NCBI RefSeq assembly: GCF_035961655.1
Contig: NZ_CP108393.1
Location: 6,309,001-6,373,000 of the forward strand
From: Streptomyces sp. NBC_01317
GTDB lineage: Bacteria > Actinomycetota > Actinomycetes > Streptomycetales > Streptomycetaceae
Direction: 5' to 3'
Length of the DNA: 64,000 nucleotides
Below, in pieces: positions 48,328 to 55,934 of the stretch (position 1 is its first letter; each line of letters starts with the position of its first letter). The notes under the pieces were generated by a model, which did no database searches, was not told where the DNA came from, and worked only from the letters and a program-made list of their open reading frames with translations. The position numbers were made by a program, and so were the translations under genes.

Positions 48328-49610
48328 CACAGCTGCCGGGCCTCCTCACACCGACGAGCACGCCGTCGAGCCGGCTGCTCGACGAGGCGATCCGCAAGGA
48401 CTTCCCCCTGCTGGATCGTGTGGTCCATGACGGGAAGAAGATCGTTTACCTGGACAACGCGGCGACGTCCCAGAAGCCGCGCCAGGTGCTCGACGCCCTC
48501 AACGAGTACTACGAGCAGCACAACGCCAATGTCCACCGTGGCGTGCATGTGCTCGCCGAGGAGGCCACGGCGCTGTACGAGGGCGCGCGCGACAAGGTCG
48601 CCGCCTTCATCAACGCGCCCAGCCGCGACGAGGTCATCTTCACCAAGAACGCCTCGGAGTCGCTCAACCTCGTGGCCAACATGCTCGGCTGGGCCGACGA
48701 GCCCTACCGGGTGGACCACGAGACCGAGATCGTCATCACGGAGATGGAGCACCACTCCAACATCGTGCCGTGGCAGCTGCTCTCACAGCGCACCGGCGCG
48801 AAGCTGAAGTGGTTCGGCCTCACCGACGACGGCCGGCTCGACCTCTCGAACATCGACGAGATCATCACCGAGAAGACGAAGATCGTCTCCTTCGTGCTGG
48901 TGTCCAACATCCTCGGTACGGTCAACCCGGTCGAGGCGATCGTCCGGCGGGCGCAGCAGGTCGGCGCCCTGGTCCTGATCGACGCCTCGCAGGCCGCGCC
49001 GCACATGCCGGTGGACGTCCAGGCCCTCCAGGCCGACTTCGTGGCCTTCACCGGCCACAAGATGTGCGGTCCCACCGGCATCGGCGTCCTCTGGGGCCGC
49101 CAGGAGCTGCTGGAGGACCTCCCGCCGTTCCTGGGCGGCGGCGAGATGATCGAGACCGTGTCGATGCACTCGTCCACGTACGCCCCCGCGCCGCACAAGT
49201 TCGAGGCGGGTACGCCCCCGATCGCCCAGGCCGTCGGCCTCGGCGCGGCCGTGGACTACCTCTCCGCGATCGGTATGGACAAGATCCACGCCCACGAGCA
49301 GGCGATCACCGAGTACGCGGTGCGGCGCCTGCTGGAGGTGCCCGACCTGCGGATCATCGGCCCGGCCACGGCCGAGGAGCGCGGCGCCGCGATCTCCTTC
49401 ACCCTGGGAGACATCCACCCCCACGACGTGGGGCAGGTGCTCGACGAACAGGGCATCGCGGTCCGGGTCGGCCACCACTGCGCGCGGCCGGTCTGCCTGC
49501 GGTACGGAATTCCGGCGACCACGCGGGCGTCTTTCTATCTGTACTCCACACCCGCCGAGGTCGACGCTCTGGTCGAAGGGCTGGAGCACGTCCGTAACTT
49601 CTTCGGATGA
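48324..49610 (+). CDS. sufS: Cysteine desulfurase SufS
   Basis: A 428-residue PLP-dependent type II cysteine desulfurase supplying sulfur. VYLDNAATSQKPRQVLDAL opens the domain, the PLP region includes EMEHHSNIVPWQLL, the Schiff-base Lys is in FVAFTGHKMCGPTGIGVL, and the persulfide Cys is in RVGHHCARPVCLRYGI. It hands sulfur to SufU, encoded 10 bases downstream. Start GTG 48324 overlaps the sufC stop. Confidence 0.96.
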   Translation: MTQLPGLLTPTSTPSSRLLDEAIRKDFPLLDRVVHDGKKIVYLDNAATSQKPRQVLDALNEYYEQHNANVHRGVHVLAEEATALYEGARDKVAAFINAPSRDEVIFTKNASESLNLVANMLGWADEPYRVDHETEIVITEMEHHSNIVPWQLLSQRTGAKLKWFGLTDDGRLDLSNIDEIITEKTKIVSFVLVSNILGTVNPVEAIVRRAQQVGALVLIDASQAAPHMPVDVQALQADFVAFTGHKMCGPTGIGVLWGRQELLEDLPPFLGGGEMIETVSMHSSTYAPAPHKFEAGTPPIAQAVGLGAAVDYLSAIGMDKIHAHEQAITEYAVRRLLEVPDLRIIGPATAEERGAAISFTLGDIHPHDVGQVLDEQGIAVRVGHHCARPVCLRYGIPATTRASFYLYSTPAEVDALVEGLEHVRNFFG

Positions 49611-49620
49611 GGACTGAGCC

Positions 49621-50121
49621 GTGAAGCTGGATTCGATGTACCAGGACGTCATCCTGGACCACTACAAGCACCCCCACGGGCGCGGTCTGCGGGACGGCGA
49701 CGCCGAGGTGCACCATGTCAATCCGACCTGTGGTGACGAGATCACCCTGCGGGTGCGGTACGAGGGCTCGCTGATCGCGGACGTCTCGTACGAGGGCCAG
49801 GGCTGCTCCATCAGCCAGGCCAGCGCCTCCGTACTGAACGACCTCCTCGTCGGCAAGGAGCTGGCCGAGGCGCAGAAGATCCAGGGCACCTTCCTGGAGC
49901 TGATGCAGTCCAAGGGCCAGCTGGAACCGGACGACGCGATGGAAGAGGTGCTGGAGGACGCGGTCGCGTTCGTCGGCGTCTCGAAGTACCCGGCACGCGT
50001 CAAGTGCGCCCTGCTGAGCTGGATGGCCTGGAAGGACGCGACGGCCAAGGCCCTCGCGGCCGCCCCGGCCGGTGGCCAGGACGACGGCCCGAACGACCGC
50101 CCGACGAAGGAGACGGCATGA
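49621..50121 (+). CDS. sufU: Sulfur-relay protein SufU
   Basis: A 166-residue IscU-like, zinc-dependent sulfur-transfer partner of SufS. Conserved cysteines are NPTCGDEI, YEGQGCSISQASASV and ARVKCALLSW with Asp in the first motif, the SufU pattern; the longer gap between the second and third Cys separates it from IscU. The C-terminal 25 residues are a variable, polar tail. GTG 49621; stop overlaps sufT by ATGA. Confidence 0.95.
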   Translation: MKLDSMYQDVILDHYKHPHGRGLRDGDAEVHHVNPTCGDEITLRVRYEGSLIADVSYEGQGCSISQASASVLNDLLVGKELAEAQKIQGTFLELMQSKGQLEPDDAMEEVLEDAVAFVGVSKYPARVKCALLSWMAWKDATAKALAAAPAGGQDDGPNDRPTKETA

Positions 50122-50456
50122 GCGACAACGAGACCGTGACCATGACCCCCGCCTCCGAGGAGGAGGTCCGCGAGGCCCTGTACGACGTGGTCGACCCCGA
50201 ACTGGGCATCGACGTCGTCAACCTCGGACTGATCTACGGCATCCACATCGACGACGCCAACATCGCCACCCTGGACATGACCCTGACGTCGGCGGCCTGC
50301 CCGCTGACCGACGTGATCGAGGACCAGGCGAAGTCGGCGACGGACGGCATCGTCAGCGAACTCAAGATCAACTGGGTCTGGATGCCGCCGTGGGGCCCGG
50401 ACAAGATCACGGACGACGGCCGCGAGCAGCTGCGCGCGCTGGGCTTCAACGTCTGA
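50118..50456 (+). CDS. sufT: SufT/MIP18-family metal-sulfur cluster maturation factor (DUF59)
   Basis: A 112-residue DUF59 protein. DVVDPELGIDVVNLGLIYG is the family signature, and TSAACPLTDVIEDQ carries the conserved Cys. Such proteins help deliver Fe-S clusters to target enzymes. It is the last gene of the operon, with its ATG overlapping the sufU stop and a strong terminator 25 bases after it. The frame is open upstream within sufU, but ATG 50118 is clearly right. Confidence 0.92.
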   Translation: MSDNETVTMTPASEEEVREALYDVVDPELGIDVVNLGLIYGIHIDDANIATLDMTLTSAACPLTDVIEDQAKSATDGIVSELKINWVWMPPWGPDKITDDGREQLRALGFNV

Positions 50457-50480
50457 GGCGTATCACTGGCGCAGTGCTTC

Positions 50481-50515
50481 CGAGGGCCCCCGACCTGTCC
50501 GGTCGGGGGCCCTCG
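50481..50515 (+). terminator. Terminator of the suf operon
   Basis: CGAGGGCCCCCGACC and GGTCGGGGGCCCTCG form a perfect 15-base stem with a TGTCC loop. Confidence 0.85.
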
Positions 50516-50539
50516 TGTAGGTCCGGGGGGCTTCGGACA

Positions 50540-50836
50540 GGTACGCGGCCCGGGGACGCGGGCGGACGCCTGGGGCCAGAGCGGGCGGAAGGTGACCGGG
50601 CGGCCCAGGACGGCGTACTGGACGACCGCCGGGCAGGGCGGCCGTGGTCAGCGCGGTCGCCGCCGGCACCGCCACCAGGGCGACGGCGCCGACACCGCGC
50701 ACCGCGACCAGCGGCCCGGCGGACCGGTCCACTCCGCGTTCAGGTCGCCGACGGTGGACAGGCCCGCGCCGGCCACGGCGATGCCCACCGCCACGCCGAC
50801 CACCAGCGCCGCCGGGCCGTACGCCGCGCAGGCCAC
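50540..50836 (-). pseudogene. Frameshifted remnant of a membrane protein gene
   Basis: On the minus strand a hydrophobic, high-GC3 reading begins at GTG 50836 (ACAAYGPAALVVGVAVGIAV, then STVGDLNAEWTGP). After about residue 40 sense continues in a second frame (PLVAVRGVGAVALVAVPAAT) and later in a third (VVQYAVLGRPVTFRPLWPQ). Two frameshifts would join these into one membrane-protein fragment. No full-length frame exists and I cannot name the parent family. It fills most of the gap 50516-50942, in which I see nothing else coding. Confidence 0.4.
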
Positions 50837-50904
50837 TGTCCGGTCCCCGCCTCGCGCTCACGTTCGAACGCCACGCCGTAGCGGGTCGGGCAACGGGCGA
50901 CGGT

Positions 50905-50944
50905 GTGTACGCTCGTACGCATCGATGTGTACACTCGTACGCAT
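50905..50944. promoter_or_regulatory. Paired operator-like repeats and promoter of the SMR pump gene
   Basis: GTGTACGCTCGTACGCAT (50905-50922) and GTGTACACTCGTACGCAT (50927-50944) differ at one base and are 22 bases apart, two turns of helix. Each holds the inner GTAC-N4-GTAC palindrome. The second contains a -10-like TACACT (50930-50935) and the start ATG itself. It is the probable binding site for the TetR regulator encoded downstream. Confidence 0.6.
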
Positions 50945-51263
50945 GGGATATGGACTGCTCGCCGGGGCGATAGCGGCGGAGGTGGCCGGTACGACGGCCA
51001 TGAAGTACAGCGAGGGATTCACCAGGCTCTGGCCCTCGCTGCTGACCGTGGCCGGCTACCTGATCGCCTTCAGCCTGCTCGCGCAGACGCTCAAGACCCT
51101 TTCCATCGGCACGGCCTACGCGATCTGGGCCGGCACCGGCACCGCCGCGATCGCCGCCATCGGCATGATCTTCATGAACGAGTCGGCGGGGCCCGTCAAG
51201 ATCGCCGGGCTCGCCCTGGTGATCGCCGGGGTGGTTGTCCTCAACCTCGGAGGAGCCCACTGA
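50943..51263 (+). CDS. Small multidrug resistance (SMR) efflux protein
   Basis: A 106-residue, four-helix SMR protein (EmrE/QacE family), a proton-driven exporter of cationic compounds. The essential membrane Glu is in GAIAAEVAGTTAMKYS, and YAIWAGTGTAAIAAIGM is the typical third helix. The frame is open from 50592, but the family start is ATG 50943, which lacks a Shine-Dalgarno and is 7 bases after TACACT, so the message is probably leaderless. A TetR gene follows after 28 bases. Some SMR proteins export guanidinium; no guanidine riboswitch is visible here. Confidence 0.92.
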   Translation: MGYGLLAGAIAAEVAGTTAMKYSEGFTRLWPSLLTVAGYLIAFSLLAQTLKTLSIGTAYAIWAGTGTAAIAAIGMIFMNESAGPVKIAGLALVIAGVVVLNLGGAH

Positions 51264-51291
51264 TGAGCCGCCACCCCGGAGGTGCCCGACG

Positions 51292-51828
51292 ATGAGCCGC
51301 CGCTACGACCCCGACCGGCGCCAGCGCATCACCGACGCCGCGCTGCGGGTGGTCGGGAACAGCGGGATCGCCGGGCTCAGCCACCGGACCGTGGCCGCCG
51401 AGGCCGACGTGCCCCTCGGCTCCACGACGTACCACTTCGCCTCCCTGGACGAGATGCTGGCCGCCGCCCTGCGGCAGGTCAACGAAGGCTTCGCGGCGGC
51501 CGTACGGGACAGCGAGGCCCTCGCCGACCCGGCGTCCGACATGGCGGCGGAGCTGGCCAGGATCATCGGGGAGTGGCTCGCCGGGGACCGTACGGGCGTG
51601 GAGCTGGAGTTCGACCTCTACCTCGCGGCCCTGCGCAGGCCCGTATTGCGGCCGGTCGCCGCCGAGTGGGCCGACGCGGTCGCCGAGATCCTGGCGCGGC
51701 GCACCGACCCCGTCACGGCGCGGGCGCTGGTCGCGCTGATCGACGGGATCTGCCTTCAGGTGCTGCTCACGGACGCGGTGTACGACGCGGCGTACGCGCG
51801 CGAGATGCTGGGGCGGCTCATCCCCTGA
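51292..51828 (+). CDS. TetR family transcriptional regulator
   Basis: A 178-residue repressor-type protein. The N-terminal HTH is RRQRITDAALRVVGNSGIAGLSHRTVAAEADVPLGSTTYHF (about residues 10-50, starting ALRVVGNSGIAGLSHRTVA); the C-terminal helical part binds an unknown ligand. ATG 51292 follows GGAGGTG; an in-frame start at 51235 would overlap the SMR gene. Being co-transcribed with the SMR pump, it very likely represses it by binding the paired repeats at 50905-50944. Confidence 0.9.
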   Translation: MSRRYDPDRRQRITDAALRVVGNSGIAGLSHRTVAAEADVPLGSTTYHFASLDEMLAAALRQVNEGFAAAVRDSEALADPASDMAAELARIIGEWLAGDRTGVELEFDLYLAALRRPVLRPVAAEWADAVAEILARRTDPVTARALVALIDGICLQVLLTDAVYDAAYAREMLGRLIP

Positions 51829-51911
51829 CATCCCCTGATCCTGCGCCGGTCCGTCCGCGATCCTTCGGGTGCGCCGGTCCCGGTGTGCTGTCCCGGCGGT
51901 AGGTTGGGCCG

Positions 51912-52115
51912 GTGAGCATCCCTCCCTCGGGTCCCGAGATCACCTACGCCGAGTGCAGGCAGTGCGGCACGCTGATCGCCGGGCTGGACGGCCGCTACAG
52001 CTGCGGGGTCTGCGGCTGGGTCAACCACCACTCCGAGGGCCACCGCGAACTGCCGAGCGCCGAGGACGACGTCGACCACCCGGCGGGCGGCGCCGAGGGC
52101 AACAGGCTGAGCTGA
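51912..52115 (+). CDS. Small zinc-ribbon hypothetical protein
   Basis: A 67-residue protein with two CxxC pairs (CRQC and CGVC) 15 residues apart and an aromatic finger, GLDGRYSCGVCGWVNHH, typical of a rubredoxin-like zinc ribbon. The acidic tail (SAEDDVDHPAGG) is disordered. A possible adaptor or RNA/protein-binding domain; the function is unknown. TAGGTT (51900-51905) stands 6 bases before GTG 51912 and there is no ribosome-binding site, so the message is probably leaderless. Confidence 0.75.
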   Translation: MSIPPSGPEITYAECRQCGTLIAGLDGRYSCGVCGWVNHHSEGHRELPSAEDDVDHPAGGAEGNRLS

Positions 52116-52217
52116 CGCCGACGCACCCTGTGCCGTGACGGGGCGGTCGGGCTGTGACGGGCCGGTCGGGCTGGGACCGGTTGGCCCGAGCGGGCCCGGG
52201 ACGGTTAGGTTCAGGGC

Positions 52218-53216
52218 ATGACCGACACGTCTTCCTCCCCTTCCCCCCGTACCACCGGCGCCGCCGCCGCCGGGCTCGCCACGCTCACCGAGGACGGGAC
52301 CGTCCTCGACACCTGGTTCCCCGCGCCCGAACTCCTCGCCGAGCCGGGCCCGGCCGGCACGGAGCGGCTGTCCGCCGCGCGCGCCGCGGAACTGCTCGGG
52401 GAAGGCGCGGCCAAGGCCGTCGGACCCGACCCGCGCCGCGGGGTCGAGGTGGTCGCCGTCCGTACGGTCATCGCCTCGCTCGACGACAAGCCGCTCGACG
52501 CGCACGACGCGTACCTCCGCCTCCACCTGCTCTCCCACCGCCTGGTCCCGCCGCACGGCCAGAGTCTCGACGGGCTGTTCGGCGTGCTCGCCAACGTCGC
52601 CTGGACCTCGCTCGGCCCGGTCCCCGTGGACGGGCTGGAGGCGGCGCGGCTCAACGCCCGCGCGGAGGGGCTGCACCTCCAGGTGACCTCGGTGGACAAG
52701 TTCCCCCGCATGACCGACTACGTGGCGCCCAAGGGCGTCCGGATCGCCGACGCCGACCGGGTGCGCCTCGGCGCGCACCTCGCCGCCGGGACGACCGTCA
52801 TGCACGAGGGCTTCGTCAACTTCAACGCGGGCACGCTCGGCACGTCCATGATCGAGGGGCGGATCTCCGCCGGAGTGGTCATCGGTGACGGCACCGACAT
52901 CGGCGGCGGCGCCTCCACGATGGGCACGCTCTCCGGCGGCGGCAAGGAGCGCATCGTCATCGGCGAGCGCTGCCTGATCGGCGCGGAGGCGGGCATCGGC
53001 ATCGCGCTCGGCGACGAGTGTGTGGTCGAGGCGGGGCTGTACGTCACGGCCGGTACGCGCGTCACGCTGCCCGACGGACAGATCGTCAAGGCGCGCGAGC
53101 TGTCCGGCGCGAGCAACATGCTCTTCCGCCGGAACTCGGTCACGGGCACGGTCGAGGTCCGGCCGAACAACGCGGTCTGGGGCGGCCTCAACGACATCCT
53201 GCACCAGCACAACTGA
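52218..53216 (+). CDS. dapD: 2,3,4,5-tetrahydropyridine-2,6-dicarboxylate N-succinyltransferase
   Basis: A 332-residue lysine and diaminopimelate biosynthesis enzyme of the actinobacterial DapD type. The C-terminal half is a left-handed beta-helix of hexapeptide repeats ([56 protein letters not shown]), with the active-site region [12 protein letters not shown]. The N-terminal domain is longer than in E. coli. TAGGTT (52206-52211) lies 6 bases before ATG 52218 without a Shine-Dalgarno, indicating a leaderless message. dapA-like gene is convergent, 69 bases away. Confidence 0.95.
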   Translation: MTDTSSSPSPRTTGAAAAGLATLTEDGTVLDTWFPAPELLAEPGPAGTERLSAARAAELLGEGAAKAVGPDPRRGVEVVAVRTVIASLDDKPLDAHDAYLRLHLLSHRLVPPHGQSLDGLFGVLANVAWTSLGPVPVDGLEAARLNARAEGLHLQVTSVDKFPRMTDYVAPKGVRIADADRVRLGAHLAAGTTVMHEGFVNFNAGTLGTSMIEGRISAGVVIGDGTDIGGGASTMGTLSGGGKERIVIGERCLIGAEAGIGIALGDECVVEAGLYVTAGTRVTLPDGQIVKARELSGASNMLFRRNSVTGTVEVRPNNAVWGGLNDILHQHN

Positions 53217-53285
53217 CGCGGTGCGCGGCGGAGTTCGTACCACCGGCTGAGTTCGTACGGTCTCCGGAGCCGTACCGCGGAGGGT

Positions 53286-54185
53286 TCAGCCCCGCACCGC
53301 GTGCAGCAACTCCCCGTACGTGGCCAGCAGCCCGTCGGCCGTCTCCCGGCCGGCGGGCAGCAGCGGTTCGCGGACCGGGCCCGCCGGCAGCCCCAGGCCG
53401 TCGAGGAGCGCCTTCGCGGTGACGGTGCCCGGCAGGCCGGACGCCATCATCGACTCGACCAGCGGCAGGGTGAGTTGGTTGAGCCGTACGGCCTCGGCGT
53501 GGGCGCCGGAGTCGTACGCGTCGAGCACCGCCCGCATCTGCCGGGGCGCGACACCCGCCACCGTACTGACGTATCCGGCGCCGCCGACCGCGTACAGCGG
53601 CAGGTTCAGCTCCTCGCAGCCCGAGTAGTACGCGAGTGAGGTCCGGGCGATCGCCAGGGAGCTGCCGAGCAGGTCGTACGCGCAGTCCTTCACCGCCACC
53701 ACCCGGGGATGGGCGGCGAGCGCCAGCATCGTGGCGGGCTCGATACGGATGCCCGTGCGGCCCGGGATGTCGTACAGCATGAGCGGCAGGCCCGTCGCGT
53801 CCGCGACCCGCAGGAAGTGCGCCTTCACGGCGGCCTGCGGAGGGCGGCTGTAGTACGGCGTCACGACCAACAGGCCGTCCGCGCCCGCCTGTTCGGCCTC
53901 ACGCGCCAGCGCGACGGTGTGCGCTGTGTCGGCGCTGCCCACCCCCGCCACCACATGGGCGCGGTCGCCGACCTCCTCGCACACGACCCGGACGAGCGCG
54001 GTCTTCTCCGCGTCCGTGGTGGTGGGGGACTCCCCGGTGGTGCCGTTCAGGACCAGTCCGTCGCATCCTTCGGCCACCAGACGCGCCGCGAGTTCGCGGG
54101 CGCCGTCCAGGTCCAGGGCGCCGGTGGCGGTGAACGGGGTGATCATCGCGCACAGAGCGCGGCCGAACGGACGCGGAGTGGTCAT
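53286..54185 (-). CDS. dapA: 4-hydroxy-tetrahydrodipicolinate synthase
   Basis: A 299-residue class I aldolase catalysing the first committed step to diaminopimelate and lysine. VLNGTTGESPTT binds pyruvate, Tyr is in LMLYDIPGRTG, the Schiff-base Lys in VVAVKDCAYDL, and GGAGYVSTVAGVAP closes the active site. One of two DapA-superfamily genes here; it keeps the Arg in YDIPGR, so synthase activity is likely, but streptomycetes have several paralogues. ATG 54185 is chosen over an in-frame ATG at 54221. A weak TGGACC-N17-GACACT promoter ends 6 bases before the ATG. Confidence 0.88.
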   Translation of the reverse strand: MTTPRPFGRALCAMITPFTATGALDLDGARELAARLVAEGCDGLVLNGTTGESPTTTDAEKTALVRVVCEEVGDRAHVVAGVGSADTAHTVALAREAEQAGADGLLVVTPYYSRPPQAAVKAHFLRVADATGLPLMLYDIPGRTGIRIEPATMLALAAHPRVVAVKDCAYDLLGSSLAIARTSLAYYSGCEELNLPLYAVGGAGYVSTVAGVAPRQMRAVLDAYDSGAHAEAVRLNQLTLPLVESMMASGLPGTVTAKALLDGLGLPAGPVREPLLPAGRETADGLLATYGELLHAVRG

Positions 54186-54319
54186 GTGCGCAGTGTCCGC
54201 CGTTCCACCGTGAAGGTCCACTTAGATTTTCTTGCGTCCACGATGAAGTAACACTGAACGGACGGCTGTCCGACATTGGCGTCGAATGGGGATCGATAAC
54301 GTGTTCGGAATGGGGCAGG

Positions 54320-55009
54320 ATGCACGGCATGACTCGTTCGCTCCGCGCTCCACTGCTCCTGCTGGCACTGACCCTCGCACTCGCGTCGGCCGGCTGCGGT
54401 ACGGAGAAGGCGGGCACGGCGGACGACGGCGGCAAGCCCGACGCGTCCGCGGACCCCACCGCGCCGACGACCGCCCCCGCCGCCGACCGGGCCGGACTGG
54501 AGGCGCGGGCGCGGTACACGCAGTCCGCGATCGAGCTGATCCGGGTGACCGACGTCCCCGGCTTCGCCGTCGCCCCGCAGTCCGTCGGCGTCCTCGGTGA
54601 CGACGGCTTCCACAGCGTGTACGTCACCCCGCAGGGCGGCACCCGGATCGAACTGGCCGTGGAACGCGGCACGCTGACCGCGAGCACCTGCCCGGGCACC
54701 CCCGTCGACGGGACGCGCGAACCCGTCGCGTGCGAGAAGGACGGCTCGGCCTGGTACCGCACATCCGGCCAACTCCACGAATACGCACGGCCCGAGGCCG
54801 GCCACGTCGTACGCCTCACCGCCCGGCGCGACACCGTGGACCGCGACACCCTGCGCCGCGCCGCGGCCGCCGCCCGCCCCGCGAACGACGCGGAGCTGGA
54901 CGCGCTGCTGCCCAAGAACCTCCCGACCGCGCCCGTGGAGCGGGGCGATCTGCCGCCCGTGGGCGACGGGGCACCGAACAACTCGGTGCCGGAAGGGGCG
55001 TCGGGCTGA
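54320..55009 (+). CDS. Putative secreted lipoprotein
   Basis: A 229-residue protein with a lipoprotein signal (RSLRAPLLLLALTLALASAGC, lipobox ASAGC). A Thr/Pro/Ala linker (about 35-60) leads to a single globular domain with a Cys pair (STCPGTPVDG, VACEKDG) that may form a disulfide. The C-terminus is Pro-rich. I do not recognise the family. ATG 54320 or 54329 are both possible; the GGGGCAGGATG context favours neither clearly. It is divergent from dapA and followed after 40 bases by the SMI1/KNR4 gene. Confidence 0.75.
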   Translation: MHGMTRSLRAPLLLLALTLALASAGCGTEKAGTADDGGKPDASADPTAPTTAPAADRAGLEARARYTQSAIELIRVTDVPGFAVAPQSVGVLGDDGFHSVYVTPQGGTRIELAVERGTLTASTCPGTPVDGTREPVACEKDGSAWYRTSGQLHEYARPEAGHVVRLTARRDTVDRDTLRRAAAAARPANDAELDALLPKNLPTAPVERGDLPPVGDGAPNNSVPEGASG

Positions 55010-55049
55010 CCGGTGCGCCGATGGTCCACAACTGTCCCGCACTGGTCCA

Positions 55050-55634
55050 ATGGAGAACATGGAGAGTATGGACAACGAACACGCCGACAGGGGCGAACTG
55101 GACGCGCTACGCGCGGCTTTCCCGGCGGAGCACTGTCTGCCACCGCTGGGCTGGGACGGGGTCCGCGCCTTCGAGCGCGACCACGACATCGTCCTCCCGG
55201 AGCCGTACCGCACGCTGGTCGCGGAGATATGCGACGGATGCAGCGAGGGACCACCCGACATCGACGGGCTCATACCGCTGGCGGCGCTGCCCGCCGACTG
55301 GGGCCCCGACGAGACCCAGCGGGTGCTCGCCGAGCCCTTCCCGCTGACCGAGGCCTGGGTGTGGGAGGACGACCCACGCCCGTACGAGGAGATAGAGCCG
55401 CTGATCGACGCGGTCAGCAACCACGGCAGCGTGGTGCTGGGCACGGACGGCTGCGGCATGTACTGGCATCTTGTCGTCACCGGCCCGCAGCGGGGCCGGC
55501 TCTGGAACATCAGCGACGTGGGCGCGGCACCGTTCGGGGCGGTGTTCGGGGCCACGGCCGCGGGTGACGGATTCGCCGGCTGGGTCGGACTCTGGTCCAC
55601 CACCCGCCGGCCCTGGTACGACGTCGTGGTCTGA
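55050..55634 (+). CDS. SMI1/KNR4 family protein
   Basis: A 194-residue acidic protein of the SMI1/KNR4 (SUKH) superfamily. The pattern DGVRAFERDHDIVLPEPYRTLVAEICDG is the family core, with GLIPLAALP and GSVVLGTDGCGMYWHLVV after it. In bacteria such proteins are often immunity partners of secreted toxins, but no toxin gene is nearby, so it may be orphan or have another role. Starts at 55050, 55059 and 55068 are all possible; I keep 55050. It may be co-transcribed with the lipoprotein. Confidence 0.8.
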   Translation: MENMESMDNEHADRGELDALRAAFPAEHCLPPLGWDGVRAFERDHDIVLPEPYRTLVAEICDGCSEGPPDIDGLIPLAALPADWGPDETQRVLAEPFPLTEAWVWEDDPRPYEEIEPLIDAVSNHGSVVLGTDGCGMYWHLVVTGPQRGRLWNISDVGAAPFGAVFGATAAGDGFAGWVGLWSTTRRPWYDVVV

Positions 55635-55859
55635 CCGACCATTACCGCCTCGGGAGCGTTGAGTTCCACCGCACGTCACGGTCGGACTTCAGGGTCGGAC
55701 CGGGTGATGAGGGCGCGCGTCAGGGGGTGCGCGCCGACAGGCCATCACCGGGAACGCGCGTGGCCACCGCTCCCGAGAACACCACTCCGGGGTGCCGGCC
55801 CCCAGGATCGGCCGGGGCGCCCGGTGAGCCGGTGGCGAGGGGCCGGATACGTCTACGCT

Positions 55860-55920
55860 GGGGGCCGCCCCCGACCGTGTACGCCGCGCCGGGGGCCCCG
55901 CCCCGACCGTGTACGCCGCG
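55860..55920 (+). repeat. Tandem about 30-base repeat before the acidic protein gene
   Basis: Two copies (55860-55888 and 55891-55920) share CGACCGTGTACGCCGCG preceded by a G/C run. They end at the ribosome-binding site of the next gene. The rest of the 300-base gap 55635-55934 shows a TACGCT hexamer (55854-55859) that could be a -10, and nothing else that I can identify. Confidence 0.75.
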
Positions 55921-55934
55921 AGGAGAACCACCAG

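Noticed and set aside
53231..53275. Direct repeat GAGTTCGTAC twice and short GTACGG/CCGTAC stem between dapD and dapA
   Set aside because: A 6-base stem is too short to call a terminator with confidence; the repeats may be chance.
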